A DNA stretch of 64,000 bases, taken from assembly GCF_003610355.1 (NCBI RefSeq), contig NZ_RAPY01000001.1, positions 1 through 64,000 of the forward strand. The letters are read 5' to 3'. A program made the translations under genes and the position numbers. How positions within the stretch are numbered: position 1 is the stretch's first letter; each line of letters opens with the position of its first letter. A model generated the notes under the pieces. That model searched no databases and had not been told where the DNA came from. It saw only the letters and a list, made by a program, of their open reading frames with translations. This document shows positions 45,818 to 54,951 of this stretch, piece by piece. This DNA is from Sphingobacterium detergens (lineage in GTDB: Bacteria; Bacteroidota; Bacteroidia; Sphingobacteriales; Sphingobacteriaceae).

Positions 45818-46394
45818 CTATATCAATTTATTTTCCAGTCTTGTAATCAATCCCGAGGATCGATACAATTAATCCGTTTCTTCCGAGTGAATGCTTCTCC
45901 TTCAGGATATTACCTAAAGTTTAACGCATTCTTGTCTTCAGGATCTTATTGAAATTATATCTTTTTCAAAATTGCGAAATACGCTAGTATATAAAGTTAT
46001 ATGAATTACTGAAATAAATACCATTATTACTGTTCATAGGAAGGTAACAAAATGATCAAAGGCAAGTTCCGCAAGCGATAAACCACACAAAAATTGGATA
46101 CCTTGCTATTTTCTGGATAGGAGATGAGCTGATAAAGCTATGCTATTGTTAATAAACCTTTGGGATTGATGGGATATCAGTTATTATTTGTATCTTTAGG
46201 AATAAGGTTTGTTATTCATATAACCCCATTCGACAAACCAAACATGATAAAAGCTTCTCGTTTTATCTTTAAATTTCTCCAATTATATCATCGTGAAATT
46301 TTCTGTTTAGAACCAACCACACCCAAGTTTAATTCCCACAACTCATGGACCCATGGTTATGGGACACACCCTCACAATGTAAACAATATAAGTC
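45818..46394. other. Long intergenic stretch with a possible decayed gene end
   Basis: 577 bases without a convincing complete gene. On the minus strand, 45828-45917 reads as a 29-codon open stretch that ends SILGIDYKTGK, which could be the tail of a lost gene. TATCTTTA near 46191-46198 is one base off a -7 box and might serve the small gene that follows. Nothing else is clear. Confidence 0.35.
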
Positions 46395-46517
46395 ATGAGT
46401 AAAGATCAAAAAAAGGAAAAAAGTACAAAAGAGAAAACACAGTCGTCATATCAAAAAGAAAAGGACTCAATTTCAAAAGATCTAACAGATAATGTCTTTC
46501 GTAAAAAAAAGAAATAA
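46395..46517 (+). CDS. Lysine-rich miniprotein (40 aa)
   Basis: ATG at 46395, TAA at 46515-46517. 40 residues, about 16 of them lysine, with many Asp/Glu/Ser/Gln and no hydrophobic stretch; it ends FRKKKK. Composition is consistent with a disordered nucleic-acid-associated small protein. Codon use is unremarkable. No family is recognised. Confidence 0.42.
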   Translation: MSKDQKKEKSTKEKTQSSYQKEKDSISKDLTDNVFRKKKK

Positions 46518-46723
46518 GCAATTGTAGAAGATAGCTTGACTTAATGGTAGATTATTAACTTGGAGCGAGTATAAAGAGTGGAGTATTAGACCAGGCTTTT
46601 GCTCGCTCTTTTGATATAAAATTTTAAACGCTCTTAGCTATTAAATAAGCCTTCTATCATAAGATTGAGCGTGTTTCGTTTTCGCCCATTGAACGTGAAT
46701 TGACTAGGTATGTTGACGAATTG

Positions 46724-47779
46724 CTAAAGTCTATAGGTGAATGCATTGATATTCATTCCTGCACCTACAGAGGCAAATAAGATGATATCATTTTTATTGA
46801 ATGAATGTCCTTCAATTTTTCCCTGCCTAATTAAATCATAGAGTGTTGGAATAGTTGCAACACTGCTATTCCCAAATTTATGAATAGACATCGGCATGAT
46901 ATCCTCTGGCGGCTGCATATGATATAATCCATAGAATCGCGAAATAATGGCCTCATCCATTTTCTCATTGGCCTGATGAATTAATATCTTTTTTATGGCA
47001 TTAATGTCAAGATTAGCTTTCTCTATGCAGACTTGCATGGCTAAAGGAACCTTACTCAGAGCGAATTCATATATCTTTCGTCCCTTCATCTTAATATAAC
47101 GGGTGCCTTCTTCATGTTGGCTGTTAAAGGAGCCTCCAAAATAAAGATAGTCGGCCTCATCAAATGCATAAGTTGCACTTTCAAAAGATAGTAATCCTGC
47201 CTCCTCTGTTGTAGCTTCTACGATAACTGCGCCAGCACCATCAGCATAGATCATTGAATCACGATCGTATGGATCTACGACACGGGAAAGAGTCTCGGTA
47301 CCGATAACCATACAGCGTTTAGCCATGCCTGATTTGATAAACGCATTAGCTTGTATCACGCCTTCATTCCAGCCCGGACAACCGAACAAAAGATCATAGG
47401 CGATACAATGTGGATTTCGTATACCTAATTTTTTCTTGACGCGTGTTGCCAGACTGGGAACAGTATCGGATTGAACTTTTCCATAGGGTACATCGCCATA
47501 GTTATGTGCGACGATAATATAATCAAGTGTCTCTTGATCGATGTCTGCATTAGTGATTGCCCGCTCTGCGGCAATAGACGCTAGATCAGAAGCAACCTGA
47601 TCATTATTTGCATAACGACGTTCCTCAATGCCAGTAATATCTTTAAACTTACCTATAATGGATTCAGGGTATTTGATAGGCTCACCAGCCTCATCCAAAA
47701 AAATACGATCTTCAAAATTCGCGTTATTGATTTTATTGTCCGGAAGATAGCTACCTGACCCAATAATTTTTATATTCAT
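46724..47779 (-). CDS. 3-oxoacyl-ACP synthase III (KAS III)-like condensing enzyme
   Basis: 351 residues. Thiolase fold with the KAS III triad Cys134 (FGCPGWNEG), His268 (LIHQANEKM) and Asn304 (FGNSSVA). It starts with IIGSGSYLP as FabH does and has an N-terminal insertion (FLDEAGEPIKYPESIIG) unlike housekeeping FabH. No acyl-carrier, reductase or other fatty-acid gene is nearby, so it is probably a paralogue for a special acyl product. Its start has a strong GGAGGG Shine-Dalgarno, uncommon in this window. The short frame at 47801-47968 lies just upstream on the same strand. Confidence 0.88.
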   Translation of the reverse strand: MNIKIIGSGSYLPDNKINNANFEDRIFLDEAGEPIKYPESIIGKFKDITGIEERRYANNDQVASDLASIAAERAITNADIDQETLDYIIVAHNYGDVPYGKVQSDTVPSLATRVKKKLGIRNPHCIAYDLLFGCPGWNEGVIQANAFIKSGMAKRCMVIGTETLSRVVDPYDRDSMIYADGAGAVIVEATTEEAGLLSFESATYAFDEADYLYFGGSFNSQHEEGTRYIKMKGRKIYEFALSKVPLAMQVCIEKANLDINAIKKILIHQANEKMDEAIISRFYGLYHMQPPEDIMPMSIHKFGNSSVATIPTLYDLIRQGKIEGHSFNKNDIILFASVGAGMNINAFTYRL

Positions 47780-47800
47780 TAATTTCCCTCCGTTTCTCAA

Positions 47801-47968
47801 TTATTGAGTTGGTTTCTGTATTGTTCTTTGTGGAAAGCAGCAATTGGTTACGATGCCCAGTGATTTATAAATTTCAATGTAGACATTTTCTTGACCGAGC
47901 CTTCTTTTGCTTAATTTACCAAAATTATTTAAGATATCGCTATACAAGTTAAATAAAAGGGAACTTGC
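47801..47968 (-). other. Short open frame of coding character, possibly a gene fragment
   Basis: 55 sense codons between TGA (47969-47971) and the stop at 47801-47803, with no ATG; a TTG is the only possible start. The sequence has a protein-like look: GKLSKRRLGQENVYIEIYKS, then LGIVTNCCFPQRTIQKPTQ. It ends 21 bases before the KAS III start on the same strand. The LGI..NCC end recalls the C-terminus of RPB10-type zinc proteins, but the N-terminal CxxC partner is absent, so I do not assign it. Confidence 0.3.
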
Positions 47969-48343
47969 TCATTGTTTTCGGAATATATGCTGGAAATGCA
48001 TACCAAATTCATAATGAGGGACCACGCATTTCGAGATCTTTGGGCCTCAGATAAACACGGTAAGCTGCCTGTCATCGTGATTTCGGGAAGTAACATCTTA
48101 CATAAATTTACTCAATCGGTGCGGATATCAATCGTGTTATGGCAGCTATCGATCTGTACAAAATAGTTTTTATTTTATTTGCAGATTTACGTTAGCTGAA
48201 CCTCTGATTTTTGTAGGTACTACCATGTAATTTAGCTGAAAATGAGTTATATAAAAAGCGTTGTTCTTGATCAAAAAAATGGGTGATCAAAAAATAATCA
48301 AATCAAACAATAAGATACGTATTGTACTAAGAGATACTACGCG
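47969..48343. other. Intergenic region without a clear gene
   Basis: 375 bases with no convincing gene. A short plus-strand frame (47972-48166) lacks a natural composition. The promoter for the gene at 48344 must lie here. Confidence 0.3.
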
Positions 48344-48844
48344 ATGGAAAAAAAGTTATTATATATTGTATGCTCACTACTGTTTTTTAATTATTTTAAG
48401 AAAGATGCTCGCGTAAATTATGTCTATGCGAAGCAGGATCTGAATGGGACAACAGACGCTAATAAGCTCATTTCTGATACGGTATTGGTGAAAATTGCTG
48501 ATAATATCGCGCTCAAGTGGAATAAAAAAAGCAATTCTCTTATTAAAGATTCCAATTATCATAACTATCTGAAAAATAAAAATACCTTACGACTTATTGC
48601 TGAAAGTATTGCTTCTACAACTGATCTTGGGGTCTTGGTTTGTTCGAAGAAAAAGGGACACTTAAAAGTTGGAGATGTAGCATTTCTCTATCTATTGGAG
48701 AATAGAAAATTTTATTTGTTCCAATGTTTAAAAATACAATTTGATGTGCTGGATAAAGATTGTAAGATACCTCGATCCCTTTTAGATTATATAGATAAAA
48801 ATCGTCATACCGTTGGAAAGAAAGTCAGTGAATGTATGATCTAA
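48344..48844 (+). CDS. Hypothetical exported protein
   Basis: 166 residues. A short hydrophobic N-terminus (LLYIVCSLLFFNYF) may be a signal peptide or anchor. The remainder is basic and of mixed structure, with no known motif. It stands alone, with sizeable gaps on both sides, so context gives no help. Confidence 0.5.
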   Translation: MEKKLLYIVCSLLFFNYFKKDARVNYVYAKQDLNGTTDANKLISDTVLVKIADNIALKWNKKSNSLIKDSNYHNYLKNKNTLRLIAESIASTTDLGVLVCSKKKGHLKVGDVAFLYLLENRKFYLFQCLKIQFDVLDKDCKIPRSLLDYIDKNRHTVGKKVSECMI

Positions 48845-49050
48845 TATTTCTTTTCATCATTACTACGTATTCTACCTGCGTACTTTAGAAATAGCTTAGT
48901 GACGTGTTTTTTTTTATGTAAAAATATCTTGCTGTAAATAAGTTAGATATAAGAATTTTTATCTGTTTTTTTGGATACGCAAAAAGGCTACAGTATCCCA
49001 GTTTGATATTTGTGACAACGAAAAAGGAAAAACACATAAAAGTATCAAAC

Positions 49051-49797
49051 ATGGAAACAAAGATAAAAAATAGGCTAAATGAAATAGCGGAAATAGAAGG
49101 TATAAGTATACTGTTTGCCTGTGAATCGGGGAGTCGTGGTTGGGGATTCCCTTCAACAGATAGTGATTATGATGTTCGGTTTTTCTACATAAGGAAACCT
49201 TCAGATTATTCCAGCGTTTTTCCGTTGGAAACAGAATTGCGCTATCCGATAACCGGAGAACTGGATATATCTGGTTGGGATCTAATTAAAGTACTGACGT
49301 TGTTGTACAAAAGCAATGTTAGCCCATTCGAATGGATACAGTCACCAATTGTATATCATGAAACTTCCGGATTTAAAGAAGGTTTTCTGCTATTGATCGA
49401 AGACTATTTTAGTGCGCGCAGACAAGCGCATCATTATCTGGGAATAGTTCGTAGTAAGATCGGCGATCTCTGCGGTGGGACTATACGACTCAAGACCCTA
49501 TTTTATATCTTGCGATCTTTGCTGGCTGCAGAGTGGTGTATCACCTACCGTTCTTATGCACCAATGGCTTTAGTCGATTTATCTGGATTAATGCCTGAGG
49601 GGATACGAACCGAAGTCGCGAAATTAGTACAATTGAAGAGTGAGGTAGACGAAGGTTTCAACTTTAGTTGTCCCGCAATAATAAAAGATTATCTGGAAGA
49701 AAGATTTAATCATTTGGAACATGAAGTGCATGATCTTCCAATGGTTAAGCTCCATAAGGAGGGGCTTGAAGATTACTTTAAAACTATACTGAAATGA
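49051..49797 (+). CDS. RlaP-type nucleotidyltransferase (copy 1)
   Basis: 248 residues from the ATG at 49051. The nucleotidyltransferase core ACESGSRGWGFPSTDSDYDV shows the GS...DxD metal motif; LDISGWDLIKVLTLL and SPFEWIQSP are typical of the YcgL/RlaP (RNA-ligase-associated predicted nucleotidyltransferase) family. A helical domain follows (YLGIVRSKIG, LRSLLAAEW). Its stop overlaps the start of copy 2 by four bases, so the two are translated together. No RNA ligase gene is within the window. Confidence 0.85.
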   Translation: METKIKNRLNEIAEIEGISILFACESGSRGWGFPSTDSDYDVRFFYIRKPSDYSSVFPLETELRYPITGELDISGWDLIKVLTLLYKSNVSPFEWIQSPIVYHETSGFKEGFLLLIEDYFSARRQAHHYLGIVRSKIGDLCGGTIRLKTLFYILRSLLAAEWCITYRSYAPMALVDLSGLMPEGIRTEVAKLVQLKSEVDEGFNFSCPAIIKDYLEERFNHLEHEVHDLPMVKLHKEGLEDYFKTILK

Positions 49798-50852
49798 CTA
49801 TACATGAACTTCGGGATAATGGACTAATCCTGTTTGAGGCAGTGGTCGGAAGTCGGGCTTATGGACTGGCGACCGCTACTTCGGATACAGATATCAAGGG
49901 TGTCTTTTATTTACCGCGCGAATATTTTTTTGGAAATAAATATATTGCTCAAGTTGCCAATTCGAGTAATGATGAGGTTTATTATGAATTGGGGCGTTTT
50001 GTGGAACTCCTTTCCAAAAGCAATCCCAATATATTGGAGCTTCTGGCCAGTACTGATGAATGTCTCTTATACAAAGATCCGATCTTTGAACGGTTTAAGA
50101 TTCAGGGATTTATGACTCGCGAGGCGGTGACTACTTTTGCCCAATACGCAATGGTTCAGGTACATAAGGCGAAAGGATTGAACAAGAAAATTAACAACCC
50201 CATGGACAAGGAACGTAAAAGCTTGCTTGATTTCTGTTTTGTAATCGAAGGGAATGGTAGTCAACAGTTGAAACAATGGTTGGTCAATCGCCAATGGAAA
50301 CAGGAAAATTGTGGATTGGCAAAGATAGATCATACCAAAGGTATGTATGCATTGTTTTATGATTTGACAGGAAAGTTCGGATACAAAGGTATTATCTCAT
50401 CCACAGCAAGCGATGAGGTCTCCTGTAGCTCGATTGCAAAGGACCAAACGTCCAGTGCATATCTCTTTGTTAACCATGAAGCCTATTCTTCCTATTGTAA
50501 GACTTACAATGAGTACTTTACTTGGGTGGCCAAACGCAATGAGGTTCGTTTTCAGGGCACAGTGGGCCATGGTCAGGGGTATGATGCCAAAAACATGATG
50601 CACACGATCCGCTTGTTGGAACAGGCAAAAGAGATCTTGTTCAATGGTGAATTGCATGTACATCGGCCAAATAGGGAAGAGCTCCTGCTCATTAAAAGTG
50701 GAACATACAGTTATGAGGAACTTTTTCTGCGCTCCCAACAGCTTTCTAAAGAGATACAGGATCTTTCTTTATCGAGCATGCTTCCAGTTGCACCGGATCA
50801 GGCTATGCTGACAAAACTTTTGGTGGAATTACGGGAAGAACTCTACCGCTGA
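49794..50852 (+). CDS. RlaP-type nucleotidyltransferase (copy 2)
   Basis: 352 residues. Core VVGSRAYGLATATSDTDIKGV has the GS and DTD metal motif; the second half is a helical region (HKAKGLNKKINNP, KSLLDFCFVIEG) that copy 1 lacks or has diverged. It belongs to the same RlaP/YcgL superfamily, members of which sit beside RNA ligases and end-healing enzymes in many genomes. The ATGA overlap with copy 1 argues for a functional pair. What they modify is not known. Confidence 0.85.
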   Translation: MTIHELRDNGLILFEAVVGSRAYGLATATSDTDIKGVFYLPREYFFGNKYIAQVANSSNDEVYYELGRFVELLSKSNPNILELLASTDECLLYKDPIFERFKIQGFMTREAVTTFAQYAMVQVHKAKGLNKKINNPMDKERKSLLDFCFVIEGNGSQQLKQWLVNRQWKQENCGLAKIDHTKGMYALFYDLTGKFGYKGIISSTASDEVSCSSIAKDQTSSAYLFVNHEAYSSYCKTYNEYFTWVAKRNEVRFQGTVGHGQGYDAKNMMHTIRLLEQAKEILFNGELHVHRPNREELLLIKSGTYSYEELFLRSQQLSKEIQDLSLSSMLPVAPDQAMLTKLLVELREELYR

Positions 50853-51238
50853 TTTTTGTCCTACTTCGAGGCGCAACCTCATCGATTGATTGAAGTTCGC
50901 CTCAAGTTGCGATAGATCTCTACAATCGATATGTGTGGTCTATTCAAGAAGCTTAGTTTGAAATTAATGATGCTGCAAATAATCGATTATTTTGGACAGA
51001 TATTAAGTCCTACCCCCCGAATCATAAATCTATCTGGTATTCAGGATCATTACTTACTATATTTATAAAGCAAATTAAAATTGCATATTTCGGTTGCTGG
51101 AAGGGCTATGAGTAAAATTGAATAATGGTATTTTGGGGTTTAAGGCGTTACAAGAGATCTTATAGCGTACCACAAGACTCGGTCAGCATTTGTCAAATAT
51201 GCCAATTGAAAAAGAATAATAAAAGCATTTCAAAACAG
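50853..51238. other. Intergenic region without a clear gene
   Basis: 386 bases. A weak 6-bp inverted repeat, GAGGCG and CGCCTC, lies about 50867-50913, shortly after the RlaP stop, and may be a poor terminator. I see nothing else. Confidence 0.3.
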
Positions 51239-51604
51239 ATGAGTTACGATATTTCACTATACAGGACTGAAACAAAGGCAAGGGAGGAAAATGCTCATGA
51301 TGCGGATTTTTTCGAAAAAGAGGAAAACCTTGTTCCTTTTACTGGACAACAGTTTCAAGAGCTTAAAGAGCGACTTTTAGGCTACAACTACAAGATCACA
51401 GGAGAGGATGATCATGGTCTACATTTTAGCCATTCCGATGGCGATTTTGGCATCGCCTTATTAACAGGACATGCCCTCTACTTTACAGCAAGCTGGAATG
51501 AAAACTCAATTTTTGAAGTAGGAATGGTCGCTTCAGAATTTACTGACAGTGGGGAATACGCAAAGTATGATTTCCAGCGTGGGGAATGGGAGGTCTGGGA
51601 ATGA
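51239..51604 (+). CDS. Hypothetical acidic soluble protein
   Basis: 121 residues from the ATG at 51239; the longer frame from 51125 has a poor composition. Acidic (many Glu/Asp), beginning MSYDISLYRTETKAR and ending in WEVWE. No signal peptide or membrane segment. Compact alpha/beta proteins with this look are often immunity or uncharacterised cytosolic proteins; I cannot assign one. Stop 17 bases before the stop of the AraC fragment, which is convergent. Confidence 0.55.
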   Translation: MSYDISLYRTETKAREENAHDADFFEKEENLVPFTGQQFQELKERLLGYNYKITGEDDHGLHFSHSDGDFGIALLTGHALYFTASWNENSIFEVGMVASEFTDSGEYAKYDFQRGEWEVWE

Positions 51605-51621
51605 TAAGGCGTTCCCATAAA

Positions 51622-51846
51622 TTATTTTCTGTATTGCGTTAATGTCATACCTGTTTGTTTCTTAAAATAACGTGTCAAATACGAAATGTCTTCAAAATTG
51701 AGACGGTAGGCAATCTCTTTAATGGATAAATTTGTGCTGCGTAGGAGAGCCTTTATTTCCAATGTAACCTGTCTATCAATCAATTCTTTTGGAGAGTCAT
51801 TCAAGAAATCTTTGATGATTTGTGATAAATAGAATGGGGTAAGGTT
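51622..51846 (-). pseudogene. 5'-truncated AraC-family regulator (C-terminal HTH only)
   Basis: 74 codons of open frame after a TGA at 51847-51849. The sequence is a clean AraC C-terminal DNA-binding domain: TPFYLSQIIKDF, LIDRQVTLEIKALLRST, LSIKEIAYRLNFEDISYL, then FKKQTGMTLTQYR. There is no ATG and no effector domain, so the 5' two-thirds are gone. A TTG at 51804 could start only a 60-residue piece. Confidence 0.72.
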
Positions 51847-52036
51847 TCATTCTAATAGGTTTGCGTGTCACTTCAAAATATATGTTGGGACTGTATTATT
51901 AAACTCTATATATAGATATATCAGCTTCACCCAAAAATGGGGCTGATATATTCTAGTAAATACTCATTTTTTTCTTTTGTTGCACGACCATGTTTATTTG
52001 TATGAAAGGCTAGAAATAGTTTGTTTAGATCAGGAA

Positions 52037-52612
52037 TTATTTCCTATGGTCAATGACATTAAAATTGTAGTAGGGGCTAAGAATATTATTGTTCTTATCT
52101 ATGGGACTTGCCTGTATTCCATTCGCTGTTGGCATAAGCTTAAAGTTATGATAATCAATTTTTGAGCCTTTGAAAGGAGGATCTAACGTTATAGTACTGT
52201 CAGTGGTCTTGTACCTTCCATATGAAATATCCGAGCCAACCAAAAATACACTTTCATAAATGTAAGTACTATCACTCCGTAGCCTAATACCAATACCATT
52301 TATATCACCGTTAAAATATAATTCCATGAAAACAGGCCTATTGAGTTCCTTTTTTACACTATGATTTAGTAAAAAGGCAGTGATCGTGATACATACGCAC
52401 ACAAGTGTTAGCAAAAAAGAACCTAACTTTTTACTCGTTTTGTATCCTTGGACATCCTTGAAAATTACAAAAATGGTTAATAGGATATCACATATTAGAA
52501 TGAATATCCAAAAGAAATCAGCTATAAACGAAGTTCCATACTGCTGTTGATTAATATAACGGAGGCTTATAAAACCTAAAATCGCGACAATAATAGTTCT
52601 TGTAAAACTCAT
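52037..52612 (-). CDS. Hypothetical membrane protein with extracytoplasmic domain
   Basis: 191 residues with about four N-terminal helices (7-22, 28-46, 66-83 and a weaker one) followed by a polar C-terminal domain of about 100 residues beginning at HSVKKELNRPVFM. That domain reads as beta-rich (IGIRLRSDSTYIYESVFLVG). No motif is recognised. Single gene between two AraC-type genes. Confidence 0.55.
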   Translation of the reverse strand: MSFTRTIIVAILGFISLRYINQQQYGTSFIADFFWIFILICDILLTIFVIFKDVQGYKTSKKLGSFLLTLVCVCITITAFLLNHSVKKELNRPVFMELYFNGDINGIGIRLRSDSTYIYESVFLVGSDISYGRYKTTDSTITLDPPFKGSKIDYHNFKLMPTANGIQASPIDKNNNILSPYYNFNVIDHRK

Positions 52613-52822
52613 AAGAATTCAGATTATATTTTTGACTATTTTAATCATTCAAGTTTAAAAATCAATTAAAATACATTAATTTTCATCTTTTTTACATTGT
52701 GAATTGGATAAATATTTTGTTCTTGGTTCAAGCTCTAACTAAGTGGTTTTACATTAGCCATTGGAAAAGGCTAAAACACGGATATTCTTATAATTTTTAT
52801 ATTATTGTAACACCATAAAAAT

Positions 52823-53830
52823 CTAGAGACCAGCTGTTCGATATTCTGTAGGTGTTTTCCCTGTCCATTTTTTAAATGCCCGAACGAAGGCACTTGGCTC
52901 AGCGTAGCCCAAAATGGTTGAAATTTCTTTTATGGAAGAATTACTGTTTTGCATGTAATGGACAGCCAGTGACTTACGCACCTCTTCAACAATTTGTACA
53001 TAAGAAGCTCCCTCATCCTTGAGTTTACGTTGTAAAGTCCTTACACTGACATTGAAATTTCCGGCTACCGCTTCGATCGAGAGTGAGTAAAGGTAAGAGT
53101 TCGCTAGAAGGTAGTTGAATATCCTCTTGGAAAGAGCACCTGTTAACTCGTTTGGATTTTGCAATTTGTTCATTTGGTTAATGAGCAAAGTTTGCACCTC
53201 ATAGTTGGCTGTAATGATCGGAAAGTCCAGGTATTCTCTGGGAAATTCTACTGTATAATGTTCTGCTTTTCCTATTGGACATTTCAAAATTATCTCATAG
53301 TCCATGTAGCGATCTTTCTGAAAGCTTGGTAGACCAACCTTCGTGGGTTTCAGATTTTTAAGCAACAGCCCTTTCAATTCATAAATTGTAAACGCTATCA
53401 GGAAGTCCCCGAATTGTCTTTGGGTCATCTGGAAATGGTCAAAACCTATATTTTTAAGGTATTGGATGACACATGTTTTAGGTCCGAGTTCTATTTCCAT
53501 TGTATAAAGATCCGTGACTACGTGCATCATCGATCGTACTTGTAGAAGAGCATCTTTCACGGTGCTGCTCGTCTGGATAATCTGTCCGACAATATTTAGC
53601 GCCGCTAACTGCATTGTGGCTCCAAAATGCAAGCCTATCAGCTCATCTTTGGAAAACTGAACAATGTTCTTCCACAGATTTTCCACCTGTTGATCGGAGA
53701 TATCAAACCTGGAGCCATTCATTAACTGGGCAATCGAAAACCCTGATAATGCAGTAATTTTAGCATTATCTAGCCCACGCTCGCCACAAAAGGCAATTAA
53801 GGCTTGCAACATGGTCTGTCTATAATTCAT
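52823..53830 (-). CDS. AraC-family transcriptional regulator with OruR-type sensor domain
   Basis: 335 residues. The N-terminal 190 residues match the arabinose_bd-type sensor of OruR/ToxR-like AraC proteins (IVQFSKDELIGLHFGATMQL). The C-terminal AraC HTH has SIEAVAGNFNVSVRTLQRKLKDEG and SIKEISTILGYAEPSAFVRAFKKWTGKTPTEYR. It is divergent from a two-gene operon (53959-54724), its likely target, with 128 bases between the starts. Confidence 0.88.
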   Translation of the reverse strand: MNYRQTMLQALIAFCGERGLDNAKITALSGFSIAQLMNGSRFDISDQQVENLWKNIVQFSKDELIGLHFGATMQLAALNIVGQIIQTSSTVKDALLQVRSMMHVVTDLYTMEIELGPKTCVIQYLKNIGFDHFQMTQRQFGDFLIAFTIYELKGLLLKNLKPTKVGLPSFQKDRYMDYEIILKCPIGKAEHYTVEFPREYLDFPIITANYEVQTLLINQMNKLQNPNELTGALSKRIFNYLLANSYLYSLSIEAVAGNFNVSVRTLQRKLKDEGASYVQIVEEVRKSLAVHYMQNSNSSIKEISTILGYAEPSAFVRAFKKWTGKTPTEYRTAGL

Positions 53831-53958
53831 ACTGTAAATCTAATGATATGTTTTACAGTTTGTATCTGATTGTCGCATAATGTCAATACCCTGTCGCTTA
53901 TAGATAATCCAAAGCCGTCCGTACAGCAGTACTTTTGAGTAACAAAAAGATAGAAATT

Positions 53959-54327
53959 ATGACACTAAAAAATGTATTGCTGACCAATGCGATCAGCTCA
54001 GGAATGACCGGGATCTTATTAGCGACCATGCCTTCTTTATTTACACAACTATTTAAAACACCACACAGTAGCCCATTTACCTTGGTGGGAGGTTTCCTGA
54101 TCGTGTTTTCTGTATTTGTACTGGCAACGGCTATGAAGAAAATTATCTCGAAAAGCTGGACCAAATTTATCATTACGCTAGATGTTATTTGGGTTATTGC
54201 CAGCGTTATTGCTGTCATCTCCTTATTTTATACAATCAGTATTATAGGTTCTGTTATGATCCTAGCTGTTGCCGTATGGGTTGGAATGATGGCTTATTTG
54301 CAAAACAGAAATCTAAACACTATTTGA
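53959..54327 (+). CDS. Hypothetical four-helix membrane protein
   Basis: 122 residues from the ATG at 53959, with four helices (about 3-24, 38-58, 67-87, 94-112). No motif known. It shares an operon with the SnoaL-like gene, whose ATG starts two bases after its TGA, and is divergent from the AraC regulator, which probably controls both. Confidence 0.65.
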   Translation: MTLKNVLLTNAISSGMTGILLATMPSLFTQLFKTPHSSPFTLVGGFLIVFSVFVLATAMKKIISKSWTKFIITLDVIWVIASVIAVISLFYTISIIGSVMILAVAVWVGMMAYLQNRNLNTI

Positions 54328-54328
54328 G

Positions 54329-54724
54329 ATGGAAAATATCAATGCTTTTGTGGATACCTTCCTAGCTAGCTTGCAGCGGCGAGAACTGAAAAACCTGGTT
54401 GATCTTTTTGCTGAAGAGTTTTACCTGGAAATTCCGGGCAATACAGCAAAGATAAAATGGCTGGGATCGAGAAGTTCAAAACCGGAGGTGGAACAACTTT
54501 TTAAGCTATTGTGGTCAGCTGTAGAACCCGTAACGGCTGCAATACAGACAGTATTGACCAACGAAGAACAGGCTATTATAAAAGGGAATTTTACCTCCAA
54601 GATGTTGGAAACAGGAAGGTTGGTCAGTTCTGTATTCTTTATTCACTTGAGGATACACAACCATAAAATTATCGAATATACGCTCTTGGAAGACAGTTAT
54701 GCGGTCTCGGAAGCTTTGCTATAA
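54329..54724 (+). CDS. SnoaL/NTF2-like fold protein
   Basis: 131 residues: an alpha-helical start (VDTFLASLQRRELKNLVDLFAEEF), then cone-shaped NTF2-like strands with YLEIPG and FIHLRIHNHKI. SnoaL-like proteins include cyclases, isomerases and non-enzymatic binding proteins, and no catalytic residue is certain. Second gene of the AraC-controlled pair. A strong hairpin at 54749-54788 ends the transcript. Confidence 0.72.
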   Translation: MENINAFVDTFLASLQRRELKNLVDLFAEEFYLEIPGNTAKIKWLGSRSSKPEVEQLFKLLWSAVEPVTAAIQTVLTNEEQAIIKGNFTSKMLETGRLVSSVFFIHLRIHNHKIIEYTLLEDSYAVSEALL

Positions 54725-54748
54725 AGGTTGCCTTGTCTAATGAATAGG

Positions 54749-54788
54749 ATAAAATGTATAAATTCAATTAAGAATTTATACATTTTAT
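54749..54788 (+). terminator. Intrinsic terminator
   Basis: Perfect 17-bp stem (54749-54765 and 54772-54788) with loop AATTAA, ending in TTTTAT, 25 bases after the SnoaL-like stop. AT-rich but long and perfectly paired. Confidence 0.75.
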
Positions 54789-54951
54789 ATAAGGAGGGTC
54801 TGTACCAACTGAACAGTTATATGCAATCTAGTTAACTGAAACAATTAGCAAACCAAAAATAGTATTTGGCTAAAAAAGTATGGTTTTTGTATTCTTGTAT
54901 ATGTGTAAAAATTAATATCTTTATTTTATATAGACCATTTTTCATAAATAA

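Noticed and set aside
46160..46402. 80-codon plus-strand frame upstream of the Lys-rich miniprotein
   Set aside because: No protein-like pattern; overlaps the start of the better small gene.
47972..48166. 64-codon plus-strand frame
   Set aside because: No family, signal peptide or operon partner, and weak composition.
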